A stretch of DNA of 64,000 nucleotides from Micavibrio sp. UBA1850. GTDB taxonomy: Bacteria; Pseudomonadota; Alphaproteobacteria; Micavibrionales; Micavibrionaceae. The translations under genes were made by a program, and so were the position numbers. A model generated the notes under the pieces. That model saw only the letters and a list, made by a program, of their open reading frames with translations. It was not told the origin of the DNA and made no database searches. Of this stretch, positions 1 through 7,929 are shown one piece after another. The DNA is taken from assembly GCA_002338525.1 (NCBI GenBank), contig DDIM01000004.1, positions 62,001-126,000 on the forward strand, written 5' to 3'. Each line of letters begins with the position of its first letter. Positions within the stretch are counted from its first letter, which is position 1.

Positions 1-1
1 T

Positions 2-1777
2 GCTTCATTTGAAGGCGATGTGTCCATTAAGTGGTATGAAGATGGCAAATTAAACGCATGTTACAACTGTGTTGATCGCCACCTTGAACATAACGGAGAC
101 AAAACGGCCTTTATTTTTGAAAAAGACGAGCCCGACCAATTTGAAACAATCACATACGCCCAAGCCCATGAACAAATCTGCAAGCTTGCCAACGTCTTAA
201 AATCCCGCGGTGTCAAAAAAGGGGATCGTGTGACAATATACATGCCCATGTGCCCTGAGGCCGCATATGCCATGCTTGCTTGCGCGCGCATTGGGGCGGT
301 TCACTCTGTCGTATTTGGAGGATTTTCACCGGCCTCTCTTGAAGACCGCATAAAAGACTGCGAATCTGACGTTGTGATCACCGCAAATATCGGAAAGCGT
401 GGGGGGAAAACAATCCCGCTCAAATCAAATACAGACGAGGCGATTAAGGACTGCGATAATGTGCATAGCGTCATTGTCTTTGAACATACCAAAAACATCG
501 ACACCAATATGGTCACTGATCGCGATATATGGTGGCACGAGGCCACGGAAAACAGCTCAATCGACTGCCCATGCGAAGAAATGGGCGCGGAAGATCCTTT
601 ATTTATTTTATACACATCTGGCTCAACTGGAAAACCTAAAGGCGTGCTTCATACAACGGGTGGCTACATGGTTTATGCCTCTCTTACACACGAATGTACA
701 TTTGATCATAAAGCAGACGATATATACTGGTGTACCGCCGATGTTGGGTGGATCACCGGTCACTCTTATATCGTTTATGGCCCAATGGCCAACGCCGCAA
801 CGCAAGTCATATTCGAAGGCATTCCAACCTATCCAGATGTCTCGAGATTTTGGCGCATCGTCGAAACACACAAAGTCACAAGCTTTTACACTGCACCAAC
901 CGCACTCCGTGCGCTATTAAAAGAAGGAAACGATCATGTCACAAAAACAGATCGCAGCAGCCTTCGCGTCCTTGGCACAGTTGGCGAGCCTATCAATCAG
1001 GAAGCATGGGAATGGTACTACGAAATAGTTGGCGATAAAAATTGCCCCATCGCAGACACATGGTGGCAAACGGAAACAGGCGGACATATGATGACCCCTA
1101 TGCCAGGCGCACACGATCTAAAGCCTGGCGCTGCAACCGCCCCCTTCTTTGGTGTTAACCCCATCCTCGTCGAGCCTGAAACAGGCAAAGAAGTCACGGG
1201 AAATAACGTCTCAGGCGCGCTTTGTATTGCCGATAGTTGGCCGGGTCAGATGCGCACTGTATACGGAGATCATCAGCGCTTCATAGACACTTATTTCTCA
1301 ACATATAAAGGCAAATATTTTTCCGGTGACGGCGCACGTCGTGATGAAGACGGTGACTATTGGATCACCGGTCGCATGGATGATGTGCTCAATGTTTCAG
1401 GACATCGCCTTGGCACAGCTGAAATTGAAAACGCAATTAACGAGCATGAACATGTTGCAGAAAGCGCCATCGTTGGCATACCTCACGATATAAAAGGCCA
1501 AGGTATTTACGCCTTTATAACACTCAATACAGGACAAACCCCTAGCCCAGAACTTGAAAAAGAAATCATTGCACTTGTTCGCAAAATTATAGGTCCCATT
1601 GCCGGAATTGATCATATTCAATTTGCACCGGCGCTTCCCAAAACCAGATCGGGAAAAATCATGCGCCGCATTTTAAGAAAAATTGCCGTCGGTGAATTTG
1701 AAAATATTGGAGACACATCAACACTTGCCGATCCAGATGTTGTCAAAAATCTTATAGATAATAAGAGAGAATATTAA
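2..1777 (+). CDS. acs: Acetyl-CoA synthetase, 5'-truncated by window edge
   Basis: AMP-forming acetate:CoA ligase of the ANL superfamily, which activates acetate to acetyl-CoA through acetyl-AMP. The frame stays open to the left edge (upstream of the first GTG it reads ASFEGD before VSIKWYEDG), and that motif lies about 75 residues inside complete Acs proteins. The GTG at 20 is therefore not the start and the N-terminus is missing. Visible motifs, numbered from the GTG: the P-loop YTSGSTGKPKG near 197-207, DVGWITGHSY near 240, DTWWQTETGG near 350, the hinge TGRMDDVLNVSGHR near 450, and PKTRSGKIMRR near 540-550, whose lysine is the catalytic, acetylation-controlled residue of the family. The 3' end overlaps the convergent next gene by 4 bp. 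Family assignment is very secure. Confidence 0.97.
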   Translation, partial: ASFEGDVSIKWYEDGKLNACYNCVDRHLEHNGDKTAFIFEKDEPDQFETITYAQAHEQICKLANVLKSRGVKKGDRVTIYMPMCPEAAYAMLACARIGAVHSVVFGGFSPASLEDRIKDCESDVVITANIGKRGGKTIPLKSNTDEAIKDCDNVHSVIVFEHTKNIDTNMVTDRDIWWHEATENSSIDCPCEEMGAEDPLFILYTSGSTGKPKGVLHTTGGYMVYASLTHECTFDHKADDIYWCTADVGWITGHSYIVYGPMANAATQVIFEGIPTYPDVSRFWRIVETHKVTSFYTAPTALRALLKEGNDHVTKTDRSSLRVLGTVGEPINQEAWEWYYEIVGDKNCPIADTWWQTETGGHMMTPMPGAHDLKPGAATAPFFGVNPILVEPETGKEVTGNNVSGALCIADSWPGQMRTVYGDHQRFIDTYFSTYKGKYFSGDGARRDEDGDYWITGRMDDVLNVSGHRLGTAEIENAINEHEHVAESAIVGIPHDIKGQGIYAFITLNTGQTPSPELEKEIIALVRKIIGPIAGIDHIQFAPALPKTRSGKIMRRILRKIAVGEFENIGDTSTLADPDVVKNLIDNKREY

Positions 1778-2376
1778 GCAGCGTGAGAAAAGCTATATTG
1801 TAGGCGGTTACGCGCAGACAGGCTTTTTTCGGCCCATTGTTTGCTCATCCACATCCATAAGAAGAACGCCAAAACATCCGTTTCATGATCTTTTTTGTCG
1901 CGTGCCTCTAGGCGCTGATCAATTTTTTCACGTGCGAGAAAATCATTTTCACGTTTTTGCTTGTTACTCTTAGATTTCACAAGACCCGCGCGCTCTTCCT
2001 CAAGAACCAGTAAGCGCATGCCCACTTGTCCTGAAAATTTTTCGTCTTCGCGCAATTCAATCAATCTTGTTTGCACCATCGACCACGCACTATCTTTGCG
2101 ATCCATAGCAATTTCCGCCATCGGATCATCGTCAGAAAATGTATTTTCAAGGTAGTCTGCTTGTTTTTCAGCGTCTTTAAATTGTTTTACCAAATCAGCA
2201 AGAATGGGATCCAGCGAGGCAAAAATATTGATCTCGTCTAGTTCATCATGCGCGTCATAATCGCGAACATCGGTTAAGCTGTTCAAAGAACAAGAAAGTA
2301 CCGACACGTCACTTTCATCAATGACGCGGGTCAAACTGTCGCTGAGCGAGAGATGTGAATAATTAGGAAACTGCAT
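1774..2376 (-). CDS. Hypothetical protein, 200 aa, charged and helical
   Basis: I do not recognise this protein. It has no signal peptide. The first 60 residues are acidic and Ser/Leu-rich. The middle and C-terminal parts are highly charged with coiled-coil character (KQFKDAEKQADYLE, RLIELREDEKFSG, EEERAGLVKSKSNKQKRE). A Trp-rich segment FFLWMWMSKQW lies near residues 170-180. The start is supported by GGAG about 9 nt upstream of the ATG. It converges on acs with a 4-bp overlap of stop regions, so it is an independent transcription unit. It looks like a real cytoplasmic protein with no inferable function. Confidence 0.7.
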   Translation of the reverse strand: MQFPNYSHLSLSDSLTRVIDESDVSVLSCSLNSLTDVRDYDAHDELDEINIFASLDPILADLVKQFKDAEKQADYLENTFSDDDPMAEIAMDRKDSAWSMVQTRLIELREDEKFSGQVGMRLLVLEEERAGLVKSKSNKQKRENDFLAREKIDQRLEARDKKDHETDVLAFFLWMWMSKQWAEKSLSARNRLQYSFSHAA

Positions 2377-2489
2377 TTGTTTTTATCTCCATTCAAGGGT
2401 CATCCTATATGACAATCCCTAACAGAGCGTTAAAATCTAAATAGAACGCGCATATATGTTTAAAAAATAAAAAAAATAGTCTATAACCC

Positions 2490-3095
2490 ATGCCTATGGC
2501 TAAAATTTCAAAACAATCCGAAGATAAAATCACACAAAAACTACTCGAAAGCGCACAACAAGCAGACGATAAAATAATCTATGCAATGTGCGGTATTCCG
2601 GGATCGGGTAAAACATCTTACGTTCAAAAAAAGATACAAGCAGGAGAGTTTCCTAAAACTGCTTTTATCCTAAATCCTGACATCGTTATGAACAATCTTG
2701 ATGAATATATTCAAGATAAAGAAACTCTGGGCGCTGAAAAAGCATTTAAAAAGTGGGAAATCCCCTCAAGAACTTTGGCTTATGATTTATTTTATAAAGC
2801 ACAGTTTGAGGGCAAATCTATCATCATTGATATGGGGTGCGCCCGCGAAGAAAATCACCAAATGCTTATCGCTTTGAAAGAAGCGGGGTACAAGATTCAC
2901 ATGACACATATAATCTGCGATGCCGATGTTGCGCTTGAACGTATTCAAAGCCGCGAACGCTTTACACCCATAGACATGGTTTATAAACGCGCCATGGTTC
3001 TTGATACGCTTATACCGTCTTACAAGGCGCTTGCCGATACATTTGAAGAATTTGATAATACGCCCTTCAGAGAAGATATCGCCATCACACAATAG
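2490..3095 (+). CDS. Small P-loop kinase-like ATPase (AAA_33/zeta-like)
   Basis: A 201-aa P-loop protein. The Walker A motif CGIPGSGKTS sits near residues 33-42, followed by LNPDIVMNNLDEYI and then a helical region. This resembles the AAA_33 / polynucleotide-kinase / zeta-toxin fold, which phosphorylates small molecules or nucleotides. A second conserved segment, IIIDMGCAREENHQML, resembles the substrate-binding strand of that fold, and RIQSRERFTPIDMVYKR resembles its lid with arginines. No small antitoxin-like gene is adjacent and the upstream gene is divergent, so a toxin role is not supported. The start may be the ATG at 2490 or the one at 2496; neither has a strong ribosome-binding site. 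Fold is fairly sure, substrate unknown. Confidence 0.75.
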   Translation: MPMAKISKQSEDKITQKLLESAQQADDKIIYAMCGIPGSGKTSYVQKKIQAGEFPKTAFILNPDIVMNNLDEYIQDKETLGAEKAFKKWEIPSRTLAYDLFYKAQFEGKSIIIDMGCAREENHQMLIALKEAGYKIHMTHIICDADVALERIQSRERFTPIDMVYKRAMVLDTLIPSYKALADTFEEFDNTPFREDIAITQ

Positions 3096-3141
3096 TTCTC
3101 ATTGGTTAAATCTTATTGATTAAAATTGTGCGTCTTGCGCC

Positions 3142-3480
3142 TTAAACAGCGTCGCGATCTGTCTCTCCAGTACGAATACGTATGGCATTACCAATATTGT
3201 AAACGAAAATTTTTCCGTCTCCAATACGGCCTGTAAACGCACTTTTTTGAATGGCGTCGATTACCTGATCGCACATATCATCGGCAACTGCGATTTCAAG
3301 CTTGAGCTTTTGCAAAAAATTAACCTCATAGTCAGATCGCTGATCTGGCTCGTCTTGTCCTTTTTGCCTTCCAAAACCTGTAACTTCGCTTACCGTCATA
3401 CCTGAAACACCGACCTGTGCCAGCGCATCTCTTATTTCATCTAATTTAAACGGCTTTACAATCGCCATAACCATCTTCAT
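3142..3480 (-). CDS. PII signal-transduction protein (GlnB/GlnK family), divergent T-loop
   Basis: A 112-aa PII protein, the trimeric sensor of 2-oxoglutarate and ATP/ADP in nitrogen control. It shows KPFKLDEIRDAL at residues 9-20, VTGFGRQKG at 33-41 with Gln39 (2-oxoglutarate/Mg binding), Tyr51 (the usual uridylylation site) and Lys58. The C-terminal GRIGDGKIFV and IRIRTGE motifs for ATP binding are intact. The T-loop between 42 and 50 reads QDEPDQRSD instead of the usual HTELYRGAE-like sequence, so partner choice may differ. No amtB or glnA is adjacent; the gene stands alone, divergent from the ubiquinone hydroxylase. GlnB versus GlnK cannot be decided here. Confidence 0.93.
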   Translation of the reverse strand: MKMVMAIVKPFKLDEIRDALAQVGVSGMTVSEVTGFGRQKGQDEPDQRSDYEVNFLQKLKLEIAVADDMCDQVIDAIQKSAFTGRIGDGKIFVYNIGNAIRIRTGETDRDAV

Positions 3481-3556
3481 AGAACAATTCCTTTATTAAT
3501 CTTTGATTTATATACAATATAGAGTTATATCGATAATAGACGAAAGCAATGATACT

Positions 3557-4798
3557 ATGCCCGATAAAGATATGAAAGACCATTACGACATCATTATTAT
3601 AGGTGGAGGATTAGCCGGCATGTCACTGGCTTGTTTACTTGGCCGCAACGACATAAAAGTATGCTGCGTCGATTCACTTGATCCTCAAAAAACCATAAAT
3701 GAAACATTTGATGGTCGAACAACAGCCATTTCGTGGGCCTCTCAAAAAATCCTATCAAAAGCGGGCGTTTGGGATCAATTGTCATCACAAGCCTGCCCCA
3801 TAAATGATATTCAAATTCTTGATGGCGATAGCCCCGTTCTTCTTGAATTTTTTAGCCACGAAGTTGATGATCGTGCGTTTGGCTGGATTCTTGAAAACCG
3901 CCTCATTCGTCAGGCTCTTTTGAATACAATTGATCAATATGAAAACATCACATTACTTGCGCCTACGCGTATTGATGATTTTGTTGTCTATGATGATCGT
4001 GCAGAAGCCTATACATCGGACAATCGTGTGCTGAAAGCCCCCCTCATAATTGGTGCTGATGGCAAAAATTCAAAGACGCGCGAATGGATGGACATTCCCG
4101 TACGCGGATGGAGCTATAACCAAAATGCCCTTATATGCACTGTGGCTCATGAAAATCCACATAACAACATTGCCATTGAGCATTTCAATCCAGAAGGCCC
4201 TTTTGCGGTCCTTCCCATGACCGATGAGACACAAAATGGCAAAACCATATATCGCTCTTCTGTTGTATGGACAGACCACAGCAACGGTAATAAATCTATG
4301 ATGGCATGGGATGATGACACCTTTAAAGCTGGACTAAATGCGCGTTTCCCTGCGTTTTACGGGGAGGTCAAGGCCATCACGCCCCGCATGAGCTATCCAT
4401 TAGGATTAAAACACGCATACAGCTATATAGGGCCTCGTATGGCGCTTGTGGCAGAAGCCGCTCATGCAATGCACCCGATTGCCGGCCAAGGCTTGAACAT
4501 GGGCTTGCGCGATATCGCAGTTATTTCAGATCTAATTGTCGGCGCGCATCACGCTGGGGACGATTTAGGTCATCAAGATCTTTTGAAAAAATATCAAAGA
4601 AAACGTCGTGCAGATAATACCGCAATGATGGCCGCCACGGACACGCTCAACAAGTTGTTCGGCGTAAAAATGCCGCCCGTAGCCATGGCACGAAAACTAG
4701 GTATCAAAGCCATATCAAGATTTAAACCCGCAAAACAACTATTTATGCGTCAAGCCATGGGCGCCGTGGGCGTTCTTCCCAGCCTCATTGAAAAATAA
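3557..4798 (+). CDS. UbiH/UbiF/Coq6-family FAD monooxygenase
   Basis: A 413-aa flavin-dependent hydroxylase expected to hydroxylate the ring of a ubiquinone precursor. The N-terminal FAD-binding GGGLAGMSLA follows an IIII strand, then DGRTTAISWAS, the LIIGADGKNSKTR segment (the family's DG motif) and EAAHAMHPIAGQGLNMGLRD, the second FAD motif, all in the standard order. Length fits the family. I chose the ATG at 3557 (MPDKDMKD), because the longer frame from 3503 would add 18 residues encoded in the AT-rich divergent promoter region. Which ring position is modified (UbiH, UbiF, UbiI or UbiL) cannot be told from sequence. Confidence 0.92.
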   Translation: MPDKDMKDHYDIIIIGGGLAGMSLACLLGRNDIKVCCVDSLDPQKTINETFDGRTTAISWASQKILSKAGVWDQLSSQACPINDIQILDGDSPVLLEFFSHEVDDRAFGWILENRLIRQALLNTIDQYENITLLAPTRIDDFVVYDDRAEAYTSDNRVLKAPLIIGADGKNSKTREWMDIPVRGWSYNQNALICTVAHENPHNNIAIEHFNPEGPFAVLPMTDETQNGKTIYRSSVVWTDHSNGNKSMMAWDDDTFKAGLNARFPAFYGEVKAITPRMSYPLGLKHAYSYIGPRMALVAEAAHAMHPIAGQGLNMGLRDIAVISDLIVGAHHAGDDLGHQDLLKKYQRKRRADNTAMMAATDTLNKLFGVKMPPVAMARKLGIKAISRFKPAKQLFMRQAMGAVGVLPSLIEK

Positions 4799-4802
4799 AA
4801 CC

Positions 4803-6605
4803 TTAAATCCCTACAATCGGATCAGGCGTAGGCAATCTGTTGTTATTGTCTAGTGCATTGTGCTGCTGACCATAACTATCTTGGTTAAGATCAGGTTGCT
4901 GCTGGCCTTGCGCAGGTTGTGACACTTGCGGTGCTGGTTCTGGTTTTGGCTTAATTTCGTGTTTCGTTACTTTTCCAGTGCTAGGGTCTACCATGTGTAG
5001 CTCACCATCAATAACACGAGCAGAAAGAGCCGTTGATTGACGCGCAGCCCATCCCTCAGGCGCATCTGCAGACATCTCTGCCAACATTTTCGACTTATCC
5101 AATGCCGACATAGCGTTGGCAAACATGCTATCTTGGGTGTTTCCTGTAAAATACGTCTCATCAACACCCATAACATCCAAATTGTCGTTTACACCTTGGA
5201 TAATACCACCGGCAACCTGATAAGAGGCCATAGTCCCCCCTGCCCCTGAAATCATCGGGCCGGCAAGTTCTTTAAGGGTATTTTTAAATCCACCTAATGA
5301 AGACGCAATTCCGTCGATATCAATTCCAAAATTCTTAAGCATATTGCCCATTGGGCCATTTGCCATATTCTGCAAGGCTTCATCGAAATTAGCAAACATC
5401 GTGTCGATTTTCACATTCGCCATCTCTGCGCCCCAGCGTTCTGTTGCACGCCCGATCATCTCTTGGCTTGCAATGATGCTCATAACATCGTTGGGGTTAT
5501 TCTTCATGTCTTCCATGACAATTTTCATGCCATCAAAACCGCCAGCACCACCGACAGAATCAAGCGATTTCATATTATCAAGAATTTGTGCGGCTTGTTG
5601 CGGATCTGCTAGACGCGCACCGATAAGATCCGCGGATGGACCTTTTTTAATATCACTCATCAAACTGTTTGCGTCCAGTATGTCCTGCTGAGCCTCAGCA
5701 TCTAAAGAACTCATATCAATGTTTGGTATGTTTTCAATGTCTGTAATCGTTGTTGCAGAAGATAAATTGGCCATGTCCTTGGCGCTTACTCCTTTTGTTG
5801 CAACGTCGAAACCATCAATAGATGACAATGCTTTGTCATGTAAACTATCAAGAGCCATAGTCCCCGTCGAAGCTGGGTCAGCACTCGCCATAATAGGCAC
5901 TACGGTTTGAACCACCTCAGGGTGATCTGACATAAGTGTATCGAATGCCTTAGGGTCTCCTGATTGAGCCTTTACCATTAATTGAGAAATCTCTGCCCCG
6001 TTGGCCATGTAATCACGACCAACCGCTTCTACTAAGTCACTATCTTTTAGCAACTCATCAACTGTTGCATCCGCGTTACCACCCAATGACGTATGCAAGT
6101 TTCCTATCATCTGCTCCCCAACCACCATCGGATCTTGAGGAACTGCTGGTTGCGGCGCTTGTGGGGCGGTCGCTGGCTGCTGTTGTACCACGGGTGTGGG
6201 TGATTGCACATTTTGAGACACAGGCGCTTGTGGCGCTTGTGCTGCTGGCGTTTGTACCGTCGGTTGAGCTGCTGGCTGTTGCGCAAGTGGCCCCATAACG
6301 GATTCAAATCCCGGGTTATTTTGTGCAATCTGCGCAACAATTTGAGGATCAAAATTAGTAGAGAAGGCACGAATTTCTGCTTCTGATAATTCCATTTCCT
6401 CTAATAGCTCATCAAAGGATCCTGTTGGTGCTTGAAGTGCCGCGTCGATGGCATCTTGCTTAAACTCAGGGTCGCTAATCGCGTCTTGAAATGCTTGCTT
6501 TGGATCACCCCATGGCGCCGTTTTTGCGTATAGAAGGCCGCCCATCGTAGCCGCGTGACTAGACGTTAATTCTTTCACAATTTCATTATTTGCTAAACCA
6601 GCCAT
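4803..6605 (-). CDS. Unknown 600-aa protein at end of the Dot/Icm cluster
   Basis: I do not recognise this protein. An N-terminal helical part (1-110, with LNNEIVKEL-like and FDELLEEMELSEAEIRAF stretches) leads to a low-complexity Pro/Ala/Gln linker at about 110-158. A long helical Asp/Ala/Met-rich middle follows, then a Gly-rich stretch (GPMISGAGGTMASYQVAGG, near 445-465) and a second Pro/Gln-rich tail near 550-600. There is no N-terminal signal peptide or clear membrane segment. A strong AGAGGAG-like ribosome-binding site precedes the ATG, and the gene is 13 bp after the preceding small gene, so it is probably the last gene of the secretion operon. It could be a secreted substrate, an accessory structural part or a chaperone-bound protein; that is inference from position and composition only. 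Confidence 0.8.
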   Translation of the reverse strand: MAGLANNEIVKELTSSHAATMGGLLYAKTAPWGDPKQAFQDAISDPEFKQDAIDAALQAPTGSFDELLEEMELSEAEIRAFSTNFDPQIVAQIAQNNPGFESVMGPLAQQPAAQPTVQTPAAQAPQAPVSQNVQSPTPVVQQQPATAPQAPQPAVPQDPMVVGEQMIGNLHTSLGGNADATVDELLKDSDLVEAVGRDYMANGAEISQLMVKAQSGDPKAFDTLMSDHPEVVQTVVPIMASADPASTGTMALDSLHDKALSSIDGFDVATKGVSAKDMANLSSATTITDIENIPNIDMSSLDAEAQQDILDANSLMSDIKKGPSADLIGARLADPQQAAQILDNMKSLDSVGGAGGFDGMKIVMEDMKNNPNDVMSIIASQEMIGRATERWGAEMANVKIDTMFANFDEALQNMANGPMGNMLKNFGIDIDGIASSLGGFKNTLKELAGPMISGAGGTMASYQVAGGIIQGVNDNLDVMGVDETYFTGNTQDSMFANAMSALDKSKMLAEMSADAPEGWAARQSTALSARVIDGELHMVDPSTGKVTKHEIKPKPEPAPQVSQPAQGQQQPDLNQDSYGQQHNALDNNNRLPTPDPIVGI

Positions 6606-6618
6606 TACTCTTCTCCTC

Positions 6619-6873
6619 TTATACTTCTAATTCTTCTTGATCATCGTCAAGTTCGACAGGCTTGAACAACAATTCTGCCGTCACATATGCCATGTCTTCT
6701 CTTAATCGAAGTGGTAATTGATCCCACTCCGTTGTCAAAATTAACTGCGCCTCATCCATAACCTTAAGCGCGCGTTCATTACCTTTTTGTGCGGCAATTG
6801 ACATTAATGTCACCAACTGCTCGACATATTCTTTTTCTGTATGCTTTGGTTTCAACTGTTTTACGTTACCCAT
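6619..6873 (-). CDS. Unknown 84-aa helical protein, Dot/Icm cluster
   Basis: A small soluble protein that I do not recognise. It is mainly helical, with a basic N-terminus (MGNVKQLKPKH), a central YVEQLVTLMSIAAQKG helix and an acidic tail ending DDDQEELEV. GAGGA sits about 8 nt before the ATG. The gene overlaps the end of the upstream 130-aa gene by 8 bp and is followed 13 bp later by the 600-aa gene, which implies translational coupling. Small size, an acidic tail and a place next to a large unknown protein would fit a chaperone or adaptor. That is a guess from context. Confidence 0.78.
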   Translation of the reverse strand: MGNVKQLKPKHTEKEYVEQLVTLMSIAAQKGNERALKVMDEAQLILTTEWDQLPLRLREDMAYVTAELLFKPVELDDDQEELEV

Positions 6874-7258
6874 AATATGGATCCTCTAATGTGTGTTTGC
6901 GTACAACCAGCGATACAACGTAAGGCGCACTGCAAAAACTTTCGGTTTTCTTATCGTATTTCACAATACGAAGATCTGTTGATTCCGTCATGCGCTCCTC
7001 AAGGGGTTCATGTATCTTAATTCCCAACCCTTGTATTTTTCCATTAACAGTTACGAAATAAAGCTGTTCTAAATCGACATCATATTCCGCCCACCAATAG
7101 GCCTCTGGAACATCCTCGGAAATCACAACCAATGTCTTGCCCTCTGACCCTACAACCAATTCAACATCCATTGTCGACGCAAGTGAGGGTAAAACGGGCG
7201 CGTCATCGTCCAGTTTATCGAATTTTTTCAACGGTTTTTTTGCTTTTGCAACAGCCAA
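6866..7258 (-). CDS. Unknown 130-aa protein, Dot/Icm cluster
   Basis: Not recognised. It has a Lys-rich N-terminus (MAVAKAKKPLKKFDKLDDD) followed by a beta-rich domain with strands such as DVELVVGSEGKTLVVIS, LYFVTVNGKIQGLGIKI and PYVVSLVVRK, and no signal peptide or membrane helix. The apparent start is TTG at 7258, supported by AAAGG about 9 nt upstream and the natural-looking N-terminus. No better ATG lies nearby. It follows the 181-aa membrane protein after a gap of about 110 bp and overlaps the next gene by 8 bp. It is probably a cytoplasmic component co-expressed with the secretion system. Confidence 0.72.
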   Translation of the reverse strand: MAVAKAKKPLKKFDKLDDDAPVLPSLASTMDVELVVGSEGKTLVVISEDVPEAYWWAEYDVDLEQLYFVTVNGKIQGLGIKIHEPLEERMTESTDLRIVKYDKKTESFCSAPYVVSLVVRKHTLEDPYYG

Positions 7259-7369
7259 AACACTTACCTTTCACAGTAAAATATATACAGGTTTACTAAT
7301 TACTTATGATTATACGCGATGTTGAGCATACAAAGCAAACTTTAACGATTTGTTAAGGCCGCATGCCTT

Positions 7370-7915
7370 TTATTGGGCGGGGGACAGATCACCAAGTGAG
7401 TTCGCAGGCCCACGAATAATAAGATTGATATCCATGTTCGACAAATGTGGAATTGTCTGATTAAACGCCTCAACGCGTGCCGGATCTTCTATTTCAAACA
7501 GATAGTCTCTGTCTCTGATCCCTCTGCGCAGTCGGAAATAATCCATGACAACCTGCTGATTTTCATCACGTTTGAACATACATGTCCCTTGATGCGAAAT
7601 GTCCTGCCCGAAAGAATCTGTTGTCATATACTCAACGGTTACATCAGGGCCTCTTTCACGAATATCAATGAAGCGAAGCTCTGAAGGATATTGCACGTTT
7701 AATTCAATATATGTACGGCACACCCCAAATAATTGGGTACCAACAATATATAAAGGTCTTGTTCCCCAATACCACAATATAAAAATAATAAGAACCACGC
7801 TCCAAATAGCAATTTTCTTTTTGCTCATTTGTTTGCGAGGACGCTTGATTTTTTTAGCCTTTTTAGGCGGGGTCTCTTTTGCGTCTATATCGGCGTCATC
7901 TGAGGTTTGAGACAT
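7370..7915 (-). CDS. Unknown 181-aa single-pass membrane protein, Dot/Icm cluster
   Basis: A cytoplasmic Lys/Arg-rich N-terminus (PPKKAKKIKRPRKQMSKKK) precedes one membrane helix (IAIWSVVLIIFILWYWG, about 35-51). A C-terminal domain of about 125 residues, presumably periplasmic, follows and carries two cysteines (FGVCRTY and GTCMFKR) that could form a disulfide. The gene begins 14 bp after the dotO stop and has an AGG-type ribosome-binding site, so it is co-transcribed. The architecture is that of an inner-membrane accessory subunit. I cannot match it to a named Dot/Icm protein. Confidence 0.78.
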   Translation of the reverse strand: MSQTSDDADIDAKETPPKKAKKIKRPRKQMSKKKIAIWSVVLIIFILWYWGTRPLYIVGTQLFGVCRTYIELNVQYPSELRFIDIRERGPDVTVEYMTTDSFGQDISHQGTCMFKRDENQQVVMDYFRLRRGIRDRDYLFEIEDPARVEAFNQTIPHLSNMDINLIIRGPANSLGDLSPAQ

Positions 7916-7929
7916 CTTACAACCTAACT

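Noticed and set aside
20..22. GTG as start of the acetyl-CoA synthetase gene
   Set aside because: The frame is open to the window edge and the residues before it match the family, so the gene is simply cut.
399..920. Long plus-strand frame inside acs
   Set aside because: It lies in another frame of a clear acs gene and its translation has no protein-like features.
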